Shown: one piece after another, positions 47,691 to 56,732 of the stretch
How the letters are laid out: each line of letters opens with the position of its first letter
Numbering within the stretch: position 1 is the first letter of the stretch
Origin: Neoechinorhynchus agilis
Lineage: Eukaryota; Acanthocephala
Direction: 5' to 3'
DNA: 64,000 nt
Assembly: GCA_051530055.1 (NCBI GenBank)
Contig: CM121342.1
Coordinates: 6,572,001-6,636,000, forward strand
Translations under genes and position numbers: made by a program
Notes under the pieces: generated by a model
Database searches by the model: none
Seen by the model: only the letters and a program-made list of their open reading frames with translations
What the model was told of the DNA's origin: nothing

Positions 47691-48744
47691 ATTAAAATTA
47701 ATGTCATTTCGTTGTTGTTGATACAATGAATTCGTAATGAATTCGATGGCATTTTGTTAAAGGTCAAAAATATGCTCTGTGCTTACAGAGTTCCTCCACC
47801 CATGCGAAACCAAGATTCTTAGTGTCGTTTGATTGAAAAGACGGAACTGCCACTCATTTGTGTAAAGAGGCGATGAGTACCCATTAATTGATTATCTATT
47901 ATTATAAGCGAGGAAATGGAACCGAATTAGCATTTACGGACTAGTACTTGAAACTCGGTTTCCATATGAGTTTTAAATCGACTAATACTTCAATTATCGG
48001 TAAATGAAACGGTTTTACATCGTGGAAAATTTTTGAATTCAATTATATTTATCCAGGTTTGGGTTATGTTTTATTAGCCAACCAGAAAATAATCACATGG
48101 GTAAATAAAATACTACTTTAACCTGAAATCATTGAGATCTCTTTCAATCACTCAGCTGGACTTGGTTGAAGCTCCAGTTTTCGAGAAGTAATTTAAATGT
48201 TATGAATCGATTGAGTTCACTACTTCAAAAGTTATTTGTCGATAGGAGAGATAAATGAAATTAAGAATTTGGTACTCTTCAGCGATTGTTTGTAAGACTC
48301 GAATATTTAATAACATTGAGAAAACACATCCACTCGAAGGAACAATTGGACAGATGGAATACCAAAATATAGTGAAAATATTATTGTTTAGCGCAACAAA
48401 ATTATCGACAAACTAAAAATGAATTATCTTTTCCAACATCAAAAGTCTTAGATTTGTTTGAAGAATGAATAGTTCACAATCGATCAAAAGACGAAAAAAG
48501 AGTTGGATTTTTGGGAATAAAATCCATATTTCAGACTTGTCTAATGTCCGGAAATCGTAAACAATCGTTATCTTCACGCAAACACACAACGAGGTGAACT
48601 TGGTCCATGTAATTCAATATCCTTGTCATAAAATGACAAAAGATAACTAGGCCGTGTCATATTCAGAAACTAATTAAAGTTCTAGTGAAGTATAAAAGTC
48701 GTTTTTCTAAGAAAAGTGGAGCTAGGAATTATTTTGTACCAGAC
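47691..48744. other. Gene-free stretch
   Basis: AT-rich DNA upstream of the small membrane-protein gene. A tandem ATGAATTCGTAATGAATTCG occurs near 47727. Nothing else is recognised. Confidence 0.4.
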
Positions 48745-49730
48745 ATGAAGATATCGAAATGTGCCATTTTGATGATCCTTGTTGGTAAGTGAATCCGATT
48801 TGAAAGGTCACTCGGTACAATGATATTTACCATAAGTGTTTATATACTCTTAGACGAGTCTATGGGCCATATCAGCATTTCCAATCGAGATCTCTCGTTT
48901 AGAACTTTTAGAAAGTCAATGCTATCGTTGAATCTTTTAGTTACATTCAGTTTTGTAGTTGCTTCAAGCAAATGGACAATGAATCATTCTTTAATGTCTA
49001 TACAAAGTAGGTTCGTTAAGAGAAAAGTGGAATATTTATAATAAAAATAGAGTCATTGGATACTCTTCAAAGTAAAGTTTTAAAGGGTAATTCTCTTACC
49101 ATCACTAAATTGTTTCTTTTTAATCCATTTTCAGTACAAGCGACTGACGATACATCATCAGGTCTGTGGTATAACTTTTACAAACATTAAACTAAAAACT
49201 CTCATTGCAGCTCCAACAACCTTCTCGACCTCCAATTTAAATTTTACAACTATGATTAACATTAAAAATAACAGTCAAGAAGGCTTGAAATCAGGTAAGT
49301 TTATAAATAGTTCATTTGTGACAGCCGATTTCACGGAATTAAATTCTTTGATATAATTAAATTCAAGACAAATTAAGCCCCAAATTTTTATGTAAAATCA
49401 AGTCTGATCGATAATTTAAATATAGTTGGGAACGAATTATCGAATAATTGATTTTTATTTTGTAGCGTACGTTGAACATCTTTACAAATAAATTTAACTT
49501 CAATTTCTATGGCAGAGGAATCAAATGTTAAATGAGTCTCGGAAAATTGTGCTTATTTAGTCCAATCGCTCAATGATTCGGATTGTTCCGACAAGAAAGG
49601 TTCAAAATATGGCAGGATTTTAGCTATATTATCAGCTGTTATTTGTGGACTAATAATTTTTGGATACACAATCTGCGCTCTTGTACTTCTTACAAAACGA
49701 AGAAGAGGATCATATGGATTTGACACTTGA
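48745..49730 (+). CDS. Small type I single-pass membrane protein
   Basis: Four exons (48745-48784, 49135-49161, 49211-49294, 49561-49730) join in one frame to 106 aa; introns are 350, 49 and 266 nt, all phase 1, with GTAAGT, GTCTGT and GTAAGT donors and TTTCAG, TTGCAG and TTTAG acceptors. Exon 1 encodes a signal peptide (MKISKCAILMILV). A Ser/Thr/Asn-rich ectodomain follows (TTFSTSNLNFTTMINIKNNS, four N-glycosylation sequons by eye), then SDCSDKKGSKYG, a hydrophobic segment of about 25 residues, and a basic stop-transfer TKRRRG before GFDT. No family is recognised. The layout is that of a small glycosylated surface protein. Confidence 0.65.
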
Positions 49731-49984
49731 TTTTCATGGAATACAAAAATCAAATGGAGATAAAGATTTAAAAAATCATTGCATGTCATTCGAATGAGGG
49801 AAACGATTCATCATTACTGATATTCATTTTTAATCAAGTGAATTTTAAACACAGCCTTAGAAAATCAATTATGTAAAAATGAATTCGAACAACCAGAGAA
49901 CTATTAAAAGAACTCTTTGGTTTGGTACCACTTTCATGATTGACAAAAGTTCGAGCAAACTATTAAATTTTAATTAACAAAAAT

Positions 49985-50440
49985 TCATGCAACTTCTGGC
50001 GAAGTGATCACGTCCATTTCTATCGGTTCAATTGGTGGTTGCAACTGAGTAGGATTTAATCCACGATACCTGAACGATGCTTCGAGAATAAAAAGTATAG
50101 CCATACCAATTGCCAATAATCCTGCGATTATAGAATAAGCGCAAGCTTGGTTTCCAATCGAAGCTATAAGTAGAACACCAACGATCAATACGGAAGCTCC
50201 CATGCTTATATTCCATATCGCCAAATATTTCTGATCGCTTGAATTTAGTCTCATGTTGGATACCATCAAGAATACTGTAATGGCCGTGGATGACATTATG
50301 ATTCCGTAGTCGAAAAGACGAGTTGCAAAACCGCCATGGTAAAAACATTCTTGTGGAACGGAGATGAACAATAGAGTCAATAGACCTGCAATCACCTCCA
50401 AAATGTTCATAATCCCAAACAGCTCACGAAAATATGACAT
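49985..50440 (-). CDS. Four-pass MARVEL-like membrane protein
   Basis: A single-exon frame of 151 aa begins with the ATG at 50440. Four hydrophobic segments lie at about residues 10-28, 44-62, 74-94 and 101-120, separated by short loops; a Cys (residue 32) lies in the first extracellular loop and another (100) near the end of the second. Short N- and C-termini face the cytosol in this topology, and the tail is acidic and Pro-rich (QPPIEPIEMD). This fits the MARVEL/CKLF-like superfamily in size and layout; sequence identity is too low to be sure. AAGTTCAG lies 10 bp before the ATG on the coding strand. Confidence 0.65.
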   Translation of the reverse strand: MSYFRELFGIMNILEVIAGLLTLLFISVPQECFYHGGFATRLFDYGIIMSSTAITVFLMVSNMRLNSSDQKYLAIWNISMGASVLIVGVLLIASIGNQACAYSIIAGLLAIGMAILFILEASFRYRGLNPTQLQPPIEPIEMDVITSPEVA

Positions 50441-50551
50441 TTAATGAACACTGAACTTTATTGCTTAAGAAATTAATTTTTTTTATTGGATATCGCGTTA
50501 CCATGGCGCTTTAATCTTTAAATCTTTAAGTAGCACAGCTTTATTTGCTTT

Positions 50552-51742
50552 AGAATTATTGTTTTTTTAGAAGTCTTCATTCGCGGTAAATAACTTCTTT
50601 TTTTCGGTTAAAAGGGTTCATCATCATCATCAGTTTGTTAGTTAGTAAAGGTTCGCAGAACGTTTGTCGTCGACCTCTCTTGAGTCCGGATCCGTCATCC
50701 GCAACTCGGTATCCGTCATCCAGTCCGGATCCGTAATCCAGACCGGATCCGTAATCCAGTCCGGATCTGTCATCCACTCTGGATCCGTAATCCAGTCCGG
50801 ATCCGTAATCCAGTCCGGATCTGTCATCCACTCTGGATCCGTAATCCAGTCCGGATCTGTCATCCACTCTGGATCCGTAATCCAGTCCGGATCTGTCATC
50901 CACTCTGGATCCGTAATCCAGTCCGGATCTGTCATCCACTCTGGATCCGTCATCCAGTCCGGATCCGTAATCCAGTCCGGATCTGTCATCAACTCGGATC
51001 CGTCATCCACTCTGGATCCGTAATCCAGTCCGGATCCGTCATCCACTCTGGATCCGTAATCCAGTCCGGATCTGTCATCCACTCTGGATCCGTAATCCAG
51101 TCCGGATCCGTCATCCACTCTGGATCCGTAATCCAGTCTGGATCCGTAATCGAGTCCGAATCCGTCATCCAGTCCGGATCCGCCATCAACTCCGGACCGT
51201 CATCCGCTCCCGGTCCGTCATCCAGTCCGGATCCGTAATCGAGTCCGAATCCGTCATCCACTCTGGATCCGTCATCTGCTCCGGGTCCGTCATCAACTCG
51301 GTATCCGTCATCCACTCTGGATCCGTCATCCAGTCCGGATCCGTAATCCAGTCCGGATCTGTCATCAACTCGGTATCCGTCATCCACTCTGGATCCGTAA
51401 TCGAGTCCGAATCCGTCATCCACTCTGGATCCGTCATCGCTCCGGATCCGTAATCCAGTCCGGATCTGTCATCCACTCTGGATCCGTAATCCAGTCCGGA
51501 TCCGTCATCCACTCTGGATCCGTAATCCAGTCCGGATCTGTCATCCACTTTGGATCCGCCATAAACTCCGGACCGTCATCCGCTCCCGGTCCGTCATCCA
51601 GTCTGGATCCGTAATCCAGTCCGAATCCGTCATCCAGTCCGGATCCGTCATCAACTCTAAAGCTATCACGACGACCCAGAGGTACATGGGTCCTCTTCTT
51701 AAACAAAAATAAAACGTAATCTTCTAAACAATAATTCCAAAC
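50552..51742. mobile_element. Hairpin MITE expanded by an internal minisatellite
   Basis: AGAATTATTGTTTTTTTAG then AAGTCTTCATTCGCGG at the left (50553-50586) and ATCTTCTAAACAATAATTCC at the right (51719-51739) are inverted ends of the same MITE family as 22504-22658. Usual members are about 150-190 bp; here about 1.1 kb, mostly the 18/36-bp array, lies between the ends. Confidence 0.6.
50683..51655. repeat. 18/36-bp minisatellite rich in GGATCC
   Basis: The array alternates GGATCCGTAATCCAGTCC and GGATCTGTCATCCACTCT, with other 18-bp variants towards its right half. All units are multiples of three, so frames stay open on both strands (minus strand: DDRSGLDYGSRV or WITDPEWMTDPD, depending on frame). 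There is no start context, domain or splice pattern to support a gene, and frame phase shifts at indels, so I treat the frames as by-products. Confidence 0.9.
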
Positions 51743-51911
51743 CCGAACGGACTTTTACCCCTTCCCCCACGACCGAATCCGTAATCAACTCGAAAATCAA
51801 CAACCACATTCTGTGTGTGAGTGGAAAACGGATACTTTTACGATTCCTCCGAAAAAGTAGTGAAATCAGTGATAAGAAAATAAAACTCTATTGAATTTGA
51901 AGAAATCCACG

Positions 51912-52055
51912 TCTTTTAGAAGTCTTTATTCGCGGTAAATGGCTTTTTTTCTTCGATTAAAAGCGTTCTACGAACCTCGTCGGCTATTAAGAGACGCTCA
52001 AAAACTGATCATAAAGCGCTCCCTCGAACAAATACTTCTAAAAACAATAATCATT
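51912..52055. mobile_element. Copy of the TTTAGAAGTCTT hairpin MITE
   Basis: TTTAGAAGTCTTTATTCGCG at the left and ACTTCTAAAAACAATAATC at the right, enclosing CCTCGTCGGCTATTAAGAGA. The interior is very close to the copy at 22504-22658. It lies just past the 3' end of the LRR gene. Confidence 0.7.
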
Positions 52056-52094
52056 TAGGCCGGTTCTCACATTTGGACATTATTTCCTTTATTT

Positions 52095-53129
52095 TCAGAC
52101 ACCTTTGTTAATATTGTTGACGAGTTCTTTTGTCTGATCAGACAGTGGATTGTTGGTAAGAATTAAACTTACGTTTGGTGGAAATTCTGAAATCAGCTCC
52201 TGTTCTATATCAATAATTCCATTTGAGCTTAAATCGAGTATCTGCAAAGCACTTAATTTGCTGAAGTCAATAGATGAAGTTGTTCTATTTAACACTTTAA
52301 AATCCGCTCCAGTGAGTGAGATGGTCGATAAATAGTCCGAAACAAATTTTGGTATTCTTTTAAGTTGATTTGAAATTATTTTTAAATTTTCAATTGAACC
52401 GGTATCTAGTTCTTGTTCATCCTCTGGGCTAACAGAAGCATCATGAATTTCCAATGAAACAAGACTTTTTAGCTCGTTTGTTTGATTTATTACATCGACC
52501 ATTGAACCCAAATATGATAATTTCAAATGTGAGAGTATGCTGCAAGATTTGTTGCCAGAAATACAAATAGTAGATATTGGATTGCCAGTAAGATTAAGAC
52601 TTTGAAGACTCACAAGATCCTTTTTAACAATGAAAGTAAGATTCGTTATCTGATTGTAAGAAATATCGAGTCTTCTCAAGTTTTTCATACACTTCACTGA
52701 GTCAATAGAAGTGAAGTTATTGTAGGAAGCGTTTAGAACTTGCAAATAAGGTGAGTTTGAAGATATAGAAAAAACATCCTTAATATGATTTATCGAGATA
52801 TCCAACTCATTCATCAAATGAGTTCCATTCAATTCAATATTCTCGATTCCGTTATTACTTAGATGTAGAATTCCAATGTTGTCTGTACGAGGAATGAATT
52901 CGTGCTCGGCATCACTGTAACATTTCCTTAATGAAAATTTCTTTAAATTAAATAAATACGTTACATTCCTTGGGATTTGAGACATTGACAATCCTTCGAT
53001 ATAAAGTTTGTCCGTGGTTTCATCGCAAACACTCAGTCCAGAGTTATTGCTCGATAATGTATTTCGGTCAATAATGCAGTCTTTAGCAAAAACTGAGGTA
53101 AAAATGAGTAGACCGAAATGAAAGAGCAT
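52095..53129 (-). CDS. Secreted leucine-rich repeat protein
   Basis: One uninterrupted exon of 344 aa. A signal peptide (MLFHFGLLIFTSVFA) is followed by a short Cys pair and about eight to ten LRRs of the LxxLxLxxNxI type, e.g. IGILHLSNNGIENI, LQVLNASYNNFTSI, LRRLDISYNQITNL, LQSLNLTGNPIS and LQILDLSSNGIIDI. There is no transmembrane helix or GPI-like tail, so the product is probably extracellular; LRRs usually bind protein ligands. No orthology is clear. Many N-glycosylation sequons are present. The TGA stop is followed after one base by AATAAA, so the 3' UTR is very short. No acceptor-like AG lies near the ATG. Confidence 0.8.
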   Translation of the reverse strand: MLFHFGLLIFTSVFAKDCIIDRNTLSSNNSGLSVCDETTDKLYIEGLSMSQIPRNVTYLFNLKKFSLRKCYSDAEHEFIPRTDNIGILHLSNNGIENIELNGTHLMNELDISINHIKDVFSISSNSPYLQVLNASYNNFTSIDSVKCMKNLRRLDISYNQITNLTFIVKKDLVSLQSLNLTGNPISTICISGNKSCSILSHLKLSYLGSMVDVINQTNELKSLVSLEIHDASVSPEDEQELDTGSIENLKIISNQLKRIPKFVSDYLSTISLTGADFKVLNRTTSSIDFSKLSALQILDLSSNGIIDIEQELISEFPPNVSLILTNNPLSDQTKELVNNINKGV

Positions 53130-53487
53130 GTTTTGAGGATTATAGTCGACTTGTGTGTCTTATATAAACTTCTATGTTGTCTTTGAAGGTAAAAATTTAG
53201 TCTAAAAGCTGTATTTTTTGAGGCAAAAAACATTTTCTACCTCAATGATACACTCTATTATTTTTAAAACTAGGGTTATAATTCGTAGATTTTTATCCAA
53301 AACTTAAATTATCAATAAACGTAAAGTTTAGTTTCATGAGATCGTCAAAAGCGTAATAAAAAAGATTATTATTTTGTGGCCTTTTCACTGCCTCCGATCA
53401 AATCCAGGGAAGTGCATAAGAAAAATTATCAGCCGTGATAAAAAAGGCCACTGAAAAGTTACCGGATGGCAAAACTTCACAAAAAAA
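53130..53487. other. Gene-free stretch
   Basis: Intergenic DNA upstream of the LRR gene. No repeat or gene seen. Confidence 0.4.
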
Positions 53488-53645
53488 GATTATCCTTTAC
53501 CTTTTAAAAGGACAAAGACGGATTCGGACTAATTTTGTTTCTAAATATAAAAGCATTTGTTCGACGTTTAATCAATGGCAATTAGAACACGAAGGATGGC
53601 ATCTAAGGCCGTTGAGGCCGCATTTGCAACCTCCACTCGAATCTA
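53488..53645 (-). pseudogene. Duplicated 3' end of RBCK1
   Basis: About 155 bp repeat, almost perfectly, the last coding bases and 3' flank of the RBCK1 gene at 53704-53859. On the minus strand it reads [21 protein letters not shown] then stop in three pieces: [20 protein letters not shown]. Upstream identity is lost, so this copy has no rest of the gene. It lies directly downstream of the intact end. Confidence 0.85.
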
Positions 53646-53793
53646 AAAACCTCATCTTGGTCCCTTGAATTGACTATTATAAACGTTTGGTTTTACGAAT
53701 CCTAATAAAGATTATCCTTTACCTTTTAAAAGGACAAAGACGGATTCGGACTAATTTTGTTTCTAAATATAAAAGCATTTGTTCGACGTTTAA

Positions 53794-55329
53794 TCAATGG
53801 CAATTAGAACACGAAGGATGGCATCTAAGGCCGTTGAGGCCGCATTTGCAACCTCCACTCGTATCTCCGATTCCACGAGAACCCCATCTTGGTCCCTTGG
53901 TACACCAGCAGATTTGAGTTTTACAGGCGGTGCAAGTGACACCATCACACCCAGCGGTCTTCTGAATTAGAATCTTAAGTCCGATGAGCCCTTTTTAAAG
54001 CTCGGAATTAGAAAAAGGCTTAAGAGACAAACAATTAGGACATCTCATTGTGCTCCCAGAAGCAATTAATTCTTCGATTTGGCGTCTTGTCTTCCTTTTA
54101 TTTAGTTCGGAATTTTTTCTGAGTTTGATTTCCTCTGAGAATTCAGTACAGGAGATGTTTGAATCGTGCTGTTGTTCGCATTGTATACAGTTCATCTCCA
54201 AACATACATGACACTCAAATATATGCCGCCAGCCATTCATCTCGATTATTTCAAAACCAGGACAATCTCGAGTTAAGCAGTGAAACGTCTTGGAACTCAT
54301 TTCGAAGGATTGAATGCTTTTTCTCTCCAAAGCGATTAGCGTATCTTCTTTAACAGGCGTTGTCGGAGGTAAGAAAACCGAAAATAATGGACTTTTTTTA
54401 TTTCCCGGATGTTCTCAAGCCCTCTCAAATATTAATCTATTTATCGTGAAGTTAAAATGTAAAAAAGGTCAATTTCGCTCTAAGAAAAGTAGCGAAATTT
54501 TAACTTGATTTTTTTAATTGGTTTTAGAAAATGGACACTTTTCAACCTCGTCTAGTCGTTATAAACATTTTTTTGAAGACTTTAAACAATTTTTGACATT
54601 TATTTCCGAGCTTTCGTTGTCTTACATGTTTTTCAACATACAAAATCCTGATTTTTATATCAAATGGCAAAAAAAGAGATGCTAATTTGATGAAGGGCTA
54701 AGTGTAAGAAATCGCTAAGACATTACCGACAAAGCACAATCTCTTCTACATGCGAATCTTAGCTCCATCGGTGATATATGAGCTGAACATTGAACTTCAC
54801 CTTCTGAAACCGGACATTGGACCAGGGCGAACTCTGATCCATTCGCAGCTCCATCGACGCATTCCCTGCAAATCAGATGATGACAATTGATCAGAACTAT
54901 ACCTTCGTGCTTCTTAACATCGTCGTAACAAATTGAACAAGAGAAATCCTCGGCATTTGTGTTTACTTCCTGGTGAGCATTGATCAACTTTTCGTCGACT
55001 TTGAGATTTCCCTTTACGTCTATTCTTCGCTTCAGTCCTATTTCGCTACTTGAACGCTCAAGCCAGACGTGAATATGCTTTTGACCTTCGTCCAGCAATA
55101 TTCCGTTACGGAGCAATGCATTTGGTCTAAGAAAATCTCCTTTTTTGCTAAAAACGTTAAAGTCGTCAATCGTTGTATGTAGTCTGTTTCCGACCGCTGA
55201 TAAAAAACTTTTGGTGGTCAAATCGGATTTTAAACGCATCTTAAAACTTCTAATTAGTCCATCGATGTCGTACAGGTCAACGGAGTATTCTTCGTCGATA
55301 TTTTCCTTGTCGTTTTCAATTTCAAACAT
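53794..55329 (-). CDS. RBCK1: HOIL-1/RBCK1-like RBR E3 ubiquitin ligase
   Basis: RBR ligases pass ubiquitin through a RING2 cysteine; HOIL-1 is a subunit of the linear ubiquitin assembly complex. Exon 1 (55329 to about 54750) holds a ubiquitin-like region and RING1 (CSICYDDV...[11 protein letters not shown]). A second exon (about 54344 to about 54031) holds the IBR ([11 protein letters not shown]...[12 protein letters not shown]) and the start of RING2 (MRCPNC). The last exon (about 53976-53794) has [35 protein letters not shown] and CHPSCSNCH, matching the HOIL-1 end; the catalytic Cys would be in GVTCTAC. No NZF zinc finger is seen between UBL and RING1. The join inside RING2 is unresolved: no canonical intron keeps the second Cys of CPNC. 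Confidence 0.8.
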
Positions 55330-55815
55330 CTCTTGACTCACTGCTTAAAACACACAACCTCACATTTTGTTGATGGTTTTTCGTTGAAAAACACAATCGA
55401 TTTATTAAAAGGAGTGAAAATTACGACACATTCTAATAGCGATTTTGAGTGTAGAGTCGTTTGAACGTAAGAAAATGTGCCATAAAAATGGGATATAATT
55501 TTTAGAGGTTGTCCTACGACAACTAAGATAATTTTGTATGACTCTTCTAAATTAAAAATTCAAGCCAAAAATTGACCTATATTTTTGATTGAACTAATTT
55601 TTATTGTTGAATTTGTTCAGGTCCAAACGAAAGCAAATTAAATGGACATGAAATGATTTCACAAATGATTAATTTTATAGATGGCAAGCAAAAAGAAAAC
55701 GTTTCACAATATTTCAGAGCAAATTTTTAAGAATCAAAATCTTCTATGATGTTTGTAGTGTTAGCCTTGGCAATTTAATAAGGATCGACGTAAAATTAGG
55801 GTATAATTGGAATTA
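55330..55815. other. Gene-free stretch upstream of RBCK1
   Basis: AT-rich intergenic DNA; probably includes the RBCK1 promoter. No element recognised. Confidence 0.4.
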
Positions 55816-55816
55816 T

Positions 55817-56011
55817 TGTTTAGAAGTCTTCACCCACAGTAAATGATTTCGTTTATTAAAGACGTTCTGTGAACCTCGTCGGGTTCATCATTATCAGTTT
55901 GTTAGTCCATCGATAGCGTCCAATAAACCCGACGAGGTCCACAGAACGTCTTTTTAATCGAAAAGAAATCATTTGCAGCGAGTGAAGACTCCTAAACAAT
56001 AATTCCAATAA
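55817..56011. mobile_element. Hairpin MITE, long-armed copy
   Basis: GGAATTATTGTTTAGAAGTC at the left faces GACTCCTAAACAATAATTCC at the right. Arms continue inward through AAATGATTTCGTTTATTAAA / TTTTTAATCG...AAATCATTTG and TCTGTGAACCTCGTCGGG / CCCGACGAGGTCCACAGA, leaving a loop of about 45 bp. It is the most complete palindrome of this family in the window. Confidence 0.75.
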
Positions 56012-56612
56012 TCACATTCCCGAGGAGACTTTCCTCTGTCTCGTCTAATTTTGCCAGCTTATTCCCATGTCTAAAAAAAGGTGCAGAGCTCATACAGAAA
56101 TTTCGGAGCAAAGATGGTGTATTTGATCGATAATTCATCAATCCGTTCGCACATCACCGAAAGTTGCGGTTGAAGATTATCAATCTCTGCTTCGACATTA
56201 GAACCAAAAATGCAGGGTCCTAGAAGACTCAGCCTTTCGAGAGGCATCAGCTCTATCCCAAGGGACGTCGCCCCAGCATTCAATTCGCGAATGAAGACTT
56301 CTAAACAATAATTCCAATAATCACATTCCCGAGGAGACTTTCCTCTGTCTCGTCTAATTTTGCCAGCTTATTCCCATGTCTAAAAAAAGGTGCAGAGCTC
56401 ATACAGAAATTTCGGAGCAAAGATGGTGTATTTGATCGATAATTCATCAATCCGTTCGCACATCACCGAAAGTTGCGGTTGAAGATTATCAATCTCTGCT
56501 TCGACATTAGAACCAAAAATGCAGGGTCCTAGAAGACTCAGCCTTTCGAGAGGCATCAGCTCTATCCCAAGGGACGTCGCCCCAGCATTCAATTCGCGAA
56601 TGAAGACTCCTA
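56001..56612 (-). repeat. 309-bp tandem duplication of an RT-element fragment plus MITE end
   Basis: Two almost identical units each contain GAAGACTYCTAAACAATAAT from the MITE end and, on the minus strand, an RT-element segment (LERLSLLGPCIFGSNVEAEI) matching LEMLSLLGSCNFGSNVETEI at about 7480 in the copy at 6090-8640. A third MITE end closes the array at about 56600. The RT fragment seems to have been captured between MITE ends and then duplicated. Confidence 0.8.
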
Positions 56613-56732
56613 AACAATAATTCCACAATAATCACATTCCCGACATTTTTAGAGTACAATTAAAAACAAGATCGTTTTAGATATTTGGTTTAAAAATCGA
56701 TAAAGGTCCTGGCTACTAAATGTTCGTAAATG

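Noticed and set aside
53435-53917. Two plus-strand frames with [19 protein letters not shown] as a duplicated gene
   Set aside because: They are the antisense of the RBCK1 last exon and its partial duplicate.
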